A DNA stretch of 64,000 nt from Ktedonobacteria bacterium brp13 (GTDB lineage: Bacteria > Chloroflexota > Ktedonobacteria > Ktedonobacterales > Ktedonobacteraceae). This document shows positions 27,297 to 36,077 of the stretch, one piece after another (the stretch's first letter is position 1; each line of letters starts with the position of its first letter). The translations under genes were made by a program, and so were the position numbers. The notes beneath the pieces were generated by a model that saw only the letters and a program-made list of their open reading frames with translations, made no database searches and was not told the DNA's origin. The stretch lies in assembly GCA_015099395.1 (NCBI GenBank), contig AP024096.1, positions 8,535,485 through 8,599,484 of the forward strand, in the 5' to 3' direction.

Positions 27297-29381
27297 ATGA
27301 AGGGATTATTTGCGTTGAAAATGTTTTTTATTGATGATTTACAAGGATTTACTCGGCGTTGTCAAACACTTTGGGATACATGGAGGAAGTTGCTACGTAA
27401 AAACGTAGGGGCACTCGTACACTCGTTGGCGCATTCCCAGATACGTGCACGCGTGGCGACTTTATTTAGTCGAGCTACATGGTTACGTATCTTGTCCATA
27501 TTTAGCTGGCAAGCGTTGAAACGCAATCGTGAGCGTGTTATGGCCGGTGGTCTGGCCATCGTATTGTTCAGTATATGTTGCGTCTCGCTTTATCTTCAGC
27601 TTCAACCGGCGCACGCGCACTATGCAACTGCAGGAAAGGGGTTGACTGCATTCTCAACGGGATCTCCCTATATTGTATCGACGCGTGTATATGCGACTCC
27701 AACAGGAGTCGCGAACGCGGGTGGTTATCAACCTCCGAGCAGCACGCCAACGAGTGGAACAGTTAATAGTGGTGGACCAGGGAATGGGTATACACCACCG
27801 GTATCTGCTACCCCCACTGTTCAGTCTACGTATGGTAACTATCCGACTGATCCACCGCCAACGTCAACGCCTCCTGGAGGCAAGAGCACCCTAACCAGGG
27901 TTCCAGTGACACCAGTACCTGCCACACCTACAGTACCTGTATCAATGCCAACGGTAGGTCCAACGCCGCTGGCAGATCCCACTCCTGTGCCTGCTACTTG
28001 CCCAGCACCTACAAGTATCGCGACAGCAACATCACCGGCGCTAACACCAGTGTTGCCTATAACACAGGAGCCGATAGTGTCATCTGTGTCTCCGACAGAA
28101 ACACCAGAACCAGTGCCGACAGTGACAGGAATTAGTTCTATGCCGCCAGTGCTTACGCGTTTAAGCCAGGTTACAGATCAAGCATTTGGTACAAATAATG
28201 TTTATGTACCTAACAGCTGGGGCGTTCAGAAGAGCCGTATCGTTCGAACATCAAATGGCGATCTATTCACTGTCTATATCTCCGCTGGTAGTGGAGTGAG
28301 TGATCGTGAATGGCATCTCATGCGTATGGAAAGCGGTGGCACATGGACGGGGATGCAAACGGGTGATGCGGGTACTGAGCCTGTCAATATCCTGCTTGGT
28401 ATCCATGATGAGATCCATCTCTTCACGTGGCCAGGTACGAAAGGAGTATTACATCACCTGAAATCAACCGATCTTGGTAAAACGATCGTCGACGAAACTA
28501 TAGCAGGTGATTGGGATGTGAGTCAGGGGTATAGTGGAGCTGGCATCAATGCGCAAGGAGATATGGTATTACTGGAGACCGGAGCGGATGTGCCGGGAGA
28601 ATTTCTCTGGGCGTACTACGATGTTAGCAGCGGCGTATGGTCGTTTCACAAAGTCTCGTTAGATTGTCGATATACCTATGCATTTGTTATGCCGGGTAAT
28701 CAGCATGATCTTACGATTGTGGCAATGCGTGATGTCAAAAGAGAAGAACTAGGGTATTCGCCTTCTACTACTAGTTTTGACTATATCTTTAACGAGATTA
28801 AGTACTTCTATATCAAGGATGCGTCCAGTCCTGATGCGACTATAACGCAGCAGTTCACTATTGCGAATGAAAAGCCGAAGTCGGCGGCTGATGCCGATAT
28901 AACGTATCTGACCGATAGTTATATCGATACGCAGGGGCGTACGCATATCTTATATGAAGATCAATATAAAGGGCCGTATGAGGCAATTGTAGCAGGGGGA
29001 GAGATTAAAACAGTTGCGCTACCGCAGATAGATAGTGGGCGTAAGATGCGTATAACGCAAGATAGTATGACCGGTCGCTTCTATATTATTGCGACGAGCA
29101 GTGATGGGAAGAGCCTGAACGTCTATCCGGCGGCGACAGGAGATACTGATGGAACGCAGTTCACGGAGCCCGTACGTTTCGATATATCGCAGTACGCTTC
29201 TTGTGACGACTATGATTTCTGTCATTCGCCAACCTTTATCGTGCCACGTAGTGGGAATGCGCTTACAGATACTATTGACGGGGTTTATGGTAGCTATGGG
29301 AAAGAAATCTACTTTCAGATCATTTTAAGCGGCCCTGATAGTAGTGATGTGACACCCCAGGTAACAGTTCAGAAGAAGTAG
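27297..29381 (+). CDS. Single-pass membrane protein with Pro/Thr stalk and propeller-like extracellular domain
   Basis: A 694-residue protein. Residues 1-80 are a basic cytoplasmic segment rich in Arg/Lys, and 82-102 form one transmembrane helix. About 125-285 is a stalk of Pro, Thr and Ser with many TPTP-like repeats, probably wall-spanning or glycosylated. Residues 290-690 are beta-rich with repeated patterns such as NGDLFTVYISAG, HDEIHLFTWPGTKG, NAQGDMVLLE and DTQGRTHILYED. These resemble sialidase-type six-bladed propellers, but I see no complete Asp-box set or Arg triad, so enzyme function is unsupported. It ends in a strong terminator. Confidence 0.65.
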   Translation: MKGLFALKMFFIDDLQGFTRRCQTLWDTWRKLLRKNVGALVHSLAHSQIRARVATLFSRATWLRILSIFSWQALKRNRERVMAGGLAIVLFSICCVSLYLQLQPAHAHYATAGKGLTAFSTGSPYIVSTRVYATPTGVANAGGYQPPSSTPTSGTVNSGGPGNGYTPPVSATPTVQSTYGNYPTDPPPTSTPPGGKSTLTRVPVTPVPATPTVPVSMPTVGPTPLADPTPVPATCPAPTSIATATSPALTPVLPITQEPIVSSVSPTETPEPVPTVTGISSMPPVLTRLSQVTDQAFGTNNVYVPNSWGVQKSRIVRTSNGDLFTVYISAGSGVSDREWHLMRMESGGTWTGMQTGDAGTEPVNILLGIHDEIHLFTWPGTKGVLHHLKSTDLGKTIVDETIAGDWDVSQGYSGAGINAQGDMVLLETGADVPGEFLWAYYDVSSGVWSFHKVSLDCRYTYAFVMPGNQHDLTIVAMRDVKREELGYSPSTTSFDYIFNEIKYFYIKDASSPDATITQQFTIANEKPKSAADADITYLTDSYIDTQGRTHILYEDQYKGPYEAIVAGGEIKTVALPQIDSGRKMRITQDSMTGRFYIIATSSDGKSLNVYPAATGDTDGTQFTEPVRFDISQYASCDDYDFCHSPTFIVPRSGNALTDTIDGVYGSYGKEIYFQIILSGPDSSDVTPQVTVQKK

Positions 29382-29477
29382 TAGAAATAGCCTGTGCTGT
29401 AATGTGTAGTAGAAGCGATGAGACGGCGATGAGCGTTCTCGTGTGCTGATCCATGATCTTGTCCAAGAACGCTCACT

Positions 29478-29518
29478 GTGCGGATCAAGAGAGGCGGATG
29501 CTCTCTCTTGATCCGCAC
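29478..29518 (+). terminator. Strong terminator, 16-bp perfect stem
   Basis: Arms 29478-29493 and 29503-29518 pair perfectly around a 9-nt loop, about 100 bases after the propeller-protein stop. Confidence 0.8.
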
Positions 29519-30743
29519 TCATCTTTATCATCTATAATGGTTACTGAGCAACCCATTGAATGTAGCGAGCCGATCAACGATTGCATAAAAGTAGTAGGCA
29601 CCTTGCCAGAAACGCGTAGCACTTTATCTGTGGCATAGTCATGCTGGCCTGTGGGAGAAAGATGCGCCCCCTCCACGATCTGTTCGTTCGTTGCATTAGC
29701 ATCGAATGCAGAGACAGAATCAGGGCGGTTATACACATCATTGGATACATGGTAATTGTGACACATAAGGTTATGCCTCAATCCTTTCTGCCTGTGGATC
29801 CATCTTTGCGCTTATAAACGTGTGCATAAGAATAGTCTTATTTTTGAGTCAAATTTTAAAAAACCTACAAGGAAACGCACACATTTTGAGTGCATAGTTG
29901 CAAACGCATACTACTCCTATGTATATGCATTATGCCTTTCAATAATAGAGCGAACAGAGGCTTAAAACGTCTCTGAGAGTGACTTCGGTACTAGTTTGCT
30001 GGCTATTATTTAAGGCAAATGGATGGTATGTGTGTATATTAGAAAATGCAGTAAGACGACAAAATTAGTAAGTCCGCATTGTTGACAAACGTCAGCTACT
30101 GTGTTACATTTCTGTTACTGGATAACTTGTTCAGGTTTACTCGTAGCATCGAAGCTATTGAGAATGTTTTTTCATGCTTGTGCATTACCAGCGGATATTT
30201 TTCTATCGTCATTATGATTTCGTGTAGCCATTGATAAAGTGCTTACTATCTTGAATATGCCTGATATATAGTCATATAATCATATAGACATGTATTAAGG
30301 TGTACATCAGTTTTAATGCGCGCATCTCCAGCATTCGCTCTAGCGGTATTCCATGGTGAATTGGAGCATTATAAAGAGCGTTTGGAGAGAGCATAAAACA
30401 ATGGAGTAGCGAACATAATTAAATAAGGCTAGTGTACAACACTGCTCTCGGAAGAGGTAGCTCTGAGCGAGGGTGTGTCGTATTTCTCGTTCTAGATTTA
30501 TCGATAGTCTTAGAGCGAAAGAACTGGAAGATTGTGCTACGCAAGGACGTAGTGTTGTACATTAAATGAGTATGAATGTTGAGCGCATGCATAAGCATTC
30601 ATAACAAGCCTCAATGACGAGGGAGATTCCCCACTGAATGGCAAGCGGAGAGAGCATAGATTGACTGATTATCTATCTGTCTCGAACTGATTGTTGATCA
30701 GAGTTTTCGATGGTGATTTAAAAGAACAAAGGAAGGTTTCAGG
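29519..30743. other. 1.2-kb interval without a secure gene
   Basis: It holds a doubtful minus-strand frame (29485-29766, about 93 residues, no known domain, overlapping the terminator) and a TATAAT-like hexamer at 29533-29538. The 700 bases before the ABC binding-protein gene probably hold its promoter and operator; no clear dyad was found. Confidence 0.45.
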
Positions 30744-31895
30744 ATGAAACTTTTAAGGGGCAAACGCAGCACTTTAAGCATTATTGGTTGCCTGGTGCTG
30801 CTCAGTATTTTCGTTTCCGCTTGTGGCAGTTCAAATACAGGAACAACCAACAATGGCGGTTCTACTCCTGCTGCAGTGGCGAGCAAAGGTAAAAACTGTA
30901 ACACAATTGGCGTTTCACTGCCAGAGACCAATACCTCATTCCGTTGGGATACCTATGATCGCCCACAGTTGCTAAGCAGCCTTACAGCACTAGGAATCCC
31001 GGCAGCCAATATCATTGTGGACAATGCTCAGGGTAGTGCACAAACGCAGCAGACGCAGGTTGAAGCGATGATTTCCAAGGGTGCTTGTATCCTGGTTGTT
31101 TCACCAGCTGACAGCACAGCTGCATCCGCAATTGTTACAGAAGCGACTAACCAGCATATTCCTGTTATTGCTTATGATCGTATGATCAATAACAAAGACG
31201 TTGCCGCTTACGTCTCCTTCCAGGGTGCTACTGTTGGTCAATTGCAGGGACAGTATATTGCGGATCACTACCAGCAGTATGTTACGCAGAATGGCAACAA
31301 TAACATCATCATTATCAACGGTGCCCAGACAGACAATAACGCACTTCTCTTCAAGCAAGGTCTGCATACCTCGATTGATCCCTTGATCAACAGTGGCAAG
31401 TTGAAGAATGTCTATGAGCAGTTCACTGACTGGACATCCAGGGTTGCCCAGCAGGATATGGATGCGGCTCTTGCTAAATCCTCGAACAAAGTCGCAGTTG
31501 CATATGTTGCGAACGACGACATGGCAAACTCAGTCATCGCCGCACTGAAACAGGTTCACCTGGACAAAAAAGTGCTGGTTACTGGCCAGGATGCATCGTT
31601 AGTAGCGATGACGAATATTCTGACTGGCGAGCAGGCTATGACAATCTACAAGAACTACAAATTAGAGGCTACAAACACCGCTAAATTGGTTGATGCAATC
31701 AGGAGTGGTAAAGATATCACTACGGTTGCAACACAGCAGGCTCAGACAGCTCAGGGAGCTAACGTTCCTGCGATTCTATTATCACCAGTTGCTGTCGATA
31801 AAACCAATCTGCAGTCCACAATTCTGGCAGACAACTTCTACACGAAGGCTCAGATCTGTAAGGGTATCCCGGCCGGTACCGATGGTATCTGCTAA
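30744..31895 (+). CDS. Sugar ABC transporter substrate-binding lipoprotein (xylose/ribose type)
   Basis: A 383-residue lipoprotein of the periplasmic-binding type 1 family (XylF/RbsB-like). The signal ends in the lipobox SIFVSAC, so Cys27 is lipidated after cleavage. The mature fold starts NTIGVSLPETNTSFRWDTYD and shows the hinge and ligand motifs VIAYDRMI (about 140), INGAQTDNNALLF (about 190) and VTGQDASLVAM (about 275). The RMI and TGQDA pattern resembles D-xylose binding proteins. It is followed by the ATPase and permease of the same transporter. The ligand assignment is probable and not proven. Confidence 0.88.
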   Translation: MKLLRGKRSTLSIIGCLVLLSIFVSACGSSNTGTTNNGGSTPAAVASKGKNCNTIGVSLPETNTSFRWDTYDRPQLLSSLTALGIPAANIIVDNAQGSAQTQQTQVEAMISKGACILVVSPADSTAASAIVTEATNQHIPVIAYDRMINNKDVAAYVSFQGATVGQLQGQYIADHYQQYVTQNGNNNIIIINGAQTDNNALLFKQGLHTSIDPLINSGKLKNVYEQFTDWTSRVAQQDMDAALAKSSNKVAVAYVANDDMANSVIAALKQVHLDKKVLVTGQDASLVAMTNILTGEQAMTIYKNYKLEATNTAKLVDAIRSGKDITTVATQQAQTAQGANVPAILLSPVAVDKTNLQSTILADNFYTKAQICKGIPAGTDGIC

Positions 31896-32118
31896 TACAC
31901 TGGTATAGACTTTCCTGGCAGCAGGCGTACTAACGTGTTACGCTTGCTGCCTTCCCCACAAGAAATCGTAACAAGGACTGTCATAGACTCTCTGGACTCT
32001 CACATACTCTTGTAGACTCTCACACATTCCCTTGATCTTGTCTTGTCGGAAAGGTATGTAGGTATTCAAAGCCTCTTCTCTTGTATGGCAAAATTTTTCT
32101 GTTCTTGAAGGAATTGAA

Positions 32119-32964
32119 ATGGCTGAAAATAGAGAACGACTGCCGGAGAGCGTGCAGTCGAATGTTGCCACTGCTGGCAACCAAAAGCCACTACTCAGGT
32201 TGGTTGGAGTTGGGAAGACCTATGGCGCGGTTCGCGCATTAGAGGGAGTCGACCTGGAACTCTATCCTGGTGAAGTAGTAGGACTTGTAGGAGACAATGG
32301 CGCTGGAAAGTCAACACTCGTTAAGACTATTTCAGGTGTCGGCCCTGCCTCTGAAGGCGAATTCTATGTAGATGGTGAGCGTGTCGATATAAGCACCCCG
32401 ACGACCGCCACGCACCTGGGTATCGAGACAGTGTACCAGGATCTGGCCCTTTGTGATAATCTGGATGTCACCTCAAATCTCTTCCTGGGTCATGAGATAC
32501 GAACCAAATTAGGTACACTCAATGATATTGAGATGGAGAAACGTGCCCTTGCTGTGCTACGAACTCTGGACGTCAAGTTACCTTCCGCACGTGCTCTGGT
32601 CTCTGCTCTCTCTGGTGGACAGCGTCAATCGATTGCTGTCGCGAAAACAATCCTGCGACAGGCTAAGGTCGTCATGCTGGACGAACCAACCGCAGCTCTC
32701 GGTGTAGCACAAACGAAGCAGGTGCTCAACCTGATCAAACGGTTACGTGAGCAAGGAATAGCTATCCTCGTAATCTCCCACAACATGGTAGACGTTTTTG
32801 AGGTTGCTGATCGCGTCATCGTTATGCGATTGGGCCATAAAGTTGCAAACTTTAATGTGAAGGAAACGAACTCATCACAGGTTATAGCAGCAATCACCGG
32901 TGCTTCGGTGAGTGAGGATGCACCAGGCAGTAACGTCAATAGCATCGTTGGAGGAGAAGCGTAA
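32119..32964 (+). CDS. Sugar ABC transporter ATPase, single nucleotide-binding domain
   Basis: A 281-residue ATPase: Walker A GDNGAGKST (58-66), signature LSGGQRQS (about 164), Walker B VVMLDEPTAAL (about 184) and an H-loop His in VISHNMVDVF. Sugar importers of this type (RbsA, XylG) usually have two fused ATPase domains of about 500 residues. This one has a single domain, as in FrcA-like proteins, so two copies must dimerise. It starts with a GAAGGAATTG site. Its stop is one base before the permease start, so the two are translationally coupled. Confidence 0.92.
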   Translation: MAENRERLPESVQSNVATAGNQKPLLRLVGVGKTYGAVRALEGVDLELYPGEVVGLVGDNGAGKSTLVKTISGVGPASEGEFYVDGERVDISTPTTATHLGIETVYQDLALCDNLDVTSNLFLGHEIRTKLGTLNDIEMEKRALAVLRTLDVKLPSARALVSALSGGQRQSIAVAKTILRQAKVVMLDEPTAALGVAQTKQVLNLIKRLREQGIAILVISHNMVDVFEVADRVIVMRLGHKVANFNVKETNSSQVIAAITGASVSEDAPGSNVNSIVGGEA

Positions 32965-32965
32965 G

Positions 32966-34228
32966 ATGAGCGATATTGTTGAAAAGCATGGAGTGACCAA
33001 CGATCCTGCCGAGATACAGGTCGCAACCAGTAGCGTTGAGGTTCCCAGTTATCGTCCGAAGCAGACAATCGGTCAACTGTTGCGTAACGACCTTGGTTTC
33101 CTCCCGATTTTACTGACGTTGATTCTCGTCTTAGTTTTCTTTGAATTTGTAACGGGTGGTCTCTTCTTGAGCCCGCAGAACGTGTCCAACCTGATTCAGC
33201 AGGTAGCATCGTTGGGTATTTTTAGCGTTGGCATTGTCCTGGTTTTGTTATTGGGTGAGATCGATCTGTCCGCGGCAGCGGTTGGCATGCTCAGTTCAGT
33301 CGTAATGGCAGTATTGGCCGAGCGTCATGGCATGCCAGCGCTGCCTGCAATACTTTTAAGCCTGCTAGCCGGCCTTATTTGTGGTCTAGTCAACGGCTTT
33401 TTTGTATCGATTTTGAATATCCCATCTTTTATCGTTACCCTGGCGACGTTTATTATTGCCTCTGGTGCCTCATTGTTCTTCCTGGGTACTCAGACCACAC
33501 AGTTGATCACCAATCCAACCATTCTGAGTATCTCCGGAACTGCAGTAAGCTACTTCACTAATGTGCTTGGTGTTGGCTTACCGCTAATCGCGGTCCTGCT
33601 CTATGTATTCAGCACTTTCTATACTTATCAACGGCGCCGGAAAGCCGGGCTGAGCACGATGCCTCCAGCGCGCTTGATTATTCAATCAGTAGTGGCGATT
33701 GTTGTCGTGATGGGTGTTATTGCCCTCTTGCAAAATTATGACGGTGTACCGTATTCAACCGGTATTCTGTTTGGTGTCATTTTGCTTGTTTGGTTGATGT
33801 TGACACGTACCTCATATGGACGTCACATTTATGCCGTTGGTGGTAACTTAGAGGCTGCGCGCCGCGCTGGTATTAATATTACTGCGATACGTCTCTCCGT
33901 CTTTGCGCTTTGTTCGCTTATTGCAGCACTGGCTCAGATTGTTGAGACATCACGTGAGAACGCAATTAGCTCGAACCTCCCTTCGATGTTACAGTTGGAT
34001 ATCATTGCTGCGGCTGTCATTGGTGGTGTCAGTCTCTTCGGTGGTAAAGGCTCTGTCTGGGCTGTTGTCCTTGGTATGCTGATTGTAGAAGCATTGGATA
34101 ACGGACTTTCGCTACTAGGACAGACCTCGGATGTAAAACAGATGGTAGAGGGTGCTGTCTTAATCCTGGCTGTAACTGCCGACGCCTTGATCCGCCGTTC
34201 GCAGGCTCGCAGTAAGAGTGGGCGCTAG
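32966..34228 (+). CDS. Sugar ABC transporter permease (XylH/RbsC family)
   Basis: About 420 residues from the ATG at 32966, which follows the ATPase stop and has a GGAGGAG site. It is a polytopic inner-membrane protein of the BPD_transp_2 family. The family signature GEIDLSAAAVGMLSS is at about 90-105, PSFIVTLATFIIASG near 155 and TSYGRHIYAVGGNLEAARRAGI near 290. An unusually long hydrophilic loop with basic residues (YQRRRKAGLS) lies in the middle, as in XylH. With the binding protein and single-domain ATPase it completes one importer. Confidence 0.93.
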   Translation: MSDIVEKHGVTNDPAEIQVATSSVEVPSYRPKQTIGQLLRNDLGFLPILLTLILVLVFFEFVTGGLFLSPQNVSNLIQQVASLGIFSVGIVLVLLLGEIDLSAAAVGMLSSVVMAVLAERHGMPALPAILLSLLAGLICGLVNGFFVSILNIPSFIVTLATFIIASGASLFFLGTQTTQLITNPTILSISGTAVSYFTNVLGVGLPLIAVLLYVFSTFYTYQRRRKAGLSTMPPARLIIQSVVAIVVVMGVIALLQNYDGVPYSTGILFGVILLVWLMLTRTSYGRHIYAVGGNLEAARRAGINITAIRLSVFALCSLIAALAQIVETSRENAISSNLPSMLQLDIIAAAVIGGVSLFGGKGSVWAVVLGMLIVEALDNGLSLLGQTSDVKQMVEGAVLILAVTADALIRRSQARSKSGR

Positions 34229-34291
34229 TATTAGCATAGCAGACATTTGCAGAAACACATGATGATTTGAGATAAGTTGTACAGACAAAGA

Positions 34292-34352
34292 ATCATCGAA
34301 AAACAGACCATTAATCGTCATAATAACGGTTAATGGTCTGTTTTTCGATGAT
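34292..34352. terminator. Long perfect terminator hairpin (23-bp stem)
   Basis: Arms 34292-34314 and 34330-34352 pair perfectly. It closes the sugar transporter operon about 60 bases after the permease stop. Confidence 0.88.
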
Positions 34353-34496
34353 CTAATCCTGTACATTACGCTTTCTTTTCTGCACATAGCGATGTTCTTC
34401 TGCATGTTTTTTTGTTATGATTAGAGAGGGCCGAGATGAATATTTACCGGCAATCCCTTTCCGTTATCTTTATGCATGACTTACAGGGAGGTTTTC

Positions 34497-35105
34497 ATGT
34501 CCAATGAAACGCATCAAGAGCATGCACCGAGGCATACGCTTATTGTGCAATATAAGAATGTAATAATACATCCGCATGCTGTTACCTTTAGTATTGAACA
34601 AGAACAAGCACGCTGGAAAAGTGTCTGGGCACAATTAATTATGCTTGGTTTCGTATGTGCGTTGTTTGCAATACTTAATACCATGATTACTCCAACACCT
34701 CTAGCAGCTGTACCTGGAATGGATGTCGCAACCGAACGAAGTGTCGTTACTATCGCTACGATGCTTTTTATCTTTGTAGGGACACCGATCTCATTTTTTG
34801 CGGTAGGTGGCATTATTTATGGGTTGTGTAGAATAGTCCATGGTCAGGGAACCTATCTGCGCCAGATGTATACTCTGGTTCTCTTTGGTGTGCCAATGGT
34901 GTTACTCAGTTCAGTACTTCAACTCATTCCCCAGACCAGTGCCTGGTTGCCCTGGTTACCGCATATCTATAGTATCTATCTGCTTGGCTGCTCTATAATA
35001 GCTGTCCATTCCATGCGTCGTAGATTAGCAATCGAGATTGTTGCTTTTATGCTTGTTCTGGCTGTCATTGTACTGATGGGTTTGCTTGTGCTGGTCTTAC
35101 ACTAG
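34497..35105 (+). CDS. Yip1-like polytopic membrane protein
   Basis: About 202 residues from the ATG at 34497, which has an AGGGAGG site; the frame is open seven codons further up. After a hydrophilic N-terminus it has five predicted spans: AQLIMLGFVCALFAILNTMI, TIATMLFIFVGTPISFFAV, LVLFGVPMVLLSSVLQL, IYSIYLLGCSIIAVHSM and a last very hydrophobic helix. The pattern, with PISFFAVGGIIYGLCRIVHGQG, is like Yip1-domain proteins. The role in bacteria is not known. Confidence 0.65.
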   Translation: MSNETHQEHAPRHTLIVQYKNVIIHPHAVTFSIEQEQARWKSVWAQLIMLGFVCALFAILNTMITPTPLAAVPGMDVATERSVVTIATMLFIFVGTPISFFAVGGIIYGLCRIVHGQGTYLRQMYTLVLFGVPMVLLSSVLQLIPQTSAWLPWLPHIYSIYLLGCSIIAVHSMRRRLAIEIVAFMLVLAVIVLMGLLVLVLH

Positions 35106-35149
35106 CGCATAGTCTGTTGTTACGCTCCCTGCACTCGCTGATGATAACG

Positions 35150-35210
35150 AGAGGCGTAAAAAAACTTCTCTTCGAATGCAAATCGGAAAGAAACTTTTTA
35201 CGCGTCTCGG
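35150..35210. terminator. Interrupted hairpin terminator
   Basis: GAGGCGTAAAAA and TTTTTACGCGTCTC face each other around an imperfect central region, between the convergent Yip1-like gene and the lipoprotein gene. Confidence 0.55.
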
Positions 35211-35230
35211 GCAATATGAAAATAGAGCGG

Positions 35231-35782
35231 TTATGCGCCACAGGTGCCAGGTTGCGCCTGGAGATTGCAGACGATTTCATTGAGGTGTGATGGGCTACTT
35301 TTCTCCTCATTGAGGGTTGCTGTATTGTTATGATTAAGCGTAAGTGTGACCAGGAAACCACTATCATGGGTGGTAGCACTCATAATACGTCCGTAGATAG
35401 TAGACCCTTGTGCATGATTAAACAAAATATTCATATGTATGCCATCGATAATCAAGTTGTTCTTCATCGTATCGCAAGGTGTTGGGACGCCAGGACCACA
35501 CCATCGATACGCTCGTGCATCGAACGTCGCGGTTCCGTCAGGTGCTATCTTCAGAGCCCCTCCATGGTTATACCACGTACCAGTGAAGCCAGCCAGGGAA
35601 CTGTCAGTAGTTGTATGAGAATGGTTGATGAATACATTGGTATGTCCTGCTGTCGGTGTCGTAGGAGAGATAGCATGAACTTGCTCTCCACATGCCATGA
35701 ATAGAGGCGATAAAAGCAGGAGCGATACAGCGAATAAAATGATACGCCGAGTGCCAGCTATATAGGTAACGATAGTTTTCAT
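35231..35782 (-). CDS. Small lipoprotein of unknown function
   Basis: About 183 residues starting at the ATG at 35782 with an AAAGAGG site; the longer frame to 35866 has no ribosome site. A hydrophobic signal (RRIILFAVSLLLLSPLF) ends in a MAC lipobox, so the protein is a membrane-anchored lipoprotein. The mature part starts with a Thr/His-rich linker. It continues with a compact domain beginning FTGTWYNHGGALKIAPDGTATFDAR, which looks like a small beta-barrel with Cys residues near RWCGPGVPTPCD. I do not recognise the family. Confidence 0.65.
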   Translation of the reverse strand: MKTIVTYIAGTRRIILFAVSLLLLSPLFMACGEQVHAISPTTPTAGHTNVFINHSHTTTDSSLAGFTGTWYNHGGALKIAPDGTATFDARAYRWCGPGVPTPCDTMKNNLIIDGIHMNILFNHAQGSTIYGRIMSATTHDSGFLVTLTLNHNNTATLNEEKSSPSHLNEIVCNLQAQPGTCGA

Positions 35783-35950
35783 TGCAGACCTCTTTCCACT
35801 TTCTCTACCAATTCCGTGACAGCGTACTTTGTCATCTATTATAGTAACGTTGTAATTGTTTAACACGTATACAATCTGTACAATGTCATGGAAATATTAG
35901 CACTCATATCGAATAAGTATAATACTATTTTATAGTTATGAATAAACTGT

Positions 35951-35994
35951 TACGCGCTATTCTTGTCTTCTGCGCAAGACAAGAATAGCGCGTA
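35951..35994. terminator. Long perfect hairpin (19-bp stem)
   Basis: Arms 35951-35969 and 35976-35994 pair perfectly with a 6-nt loop, 84 bases past the 3' end of the glycosyltransferase gene. Confidence 0.8.
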
Positions 35995-36077
35995 TATCAA
36001 GAAGATTTGTCATATTGATAAGTCTAAAATCGCTTTTGCACTGGTTTGGACTTCCCAGAGATGCATAGACGGTCTCT

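Noticed and set aside
29485..29766. Possible 93-residue minus-strand protein
   Set aside because: Overlaps the strong terminator at 29478-29518 and has no recognisable family; kept only as a doubtful frame.
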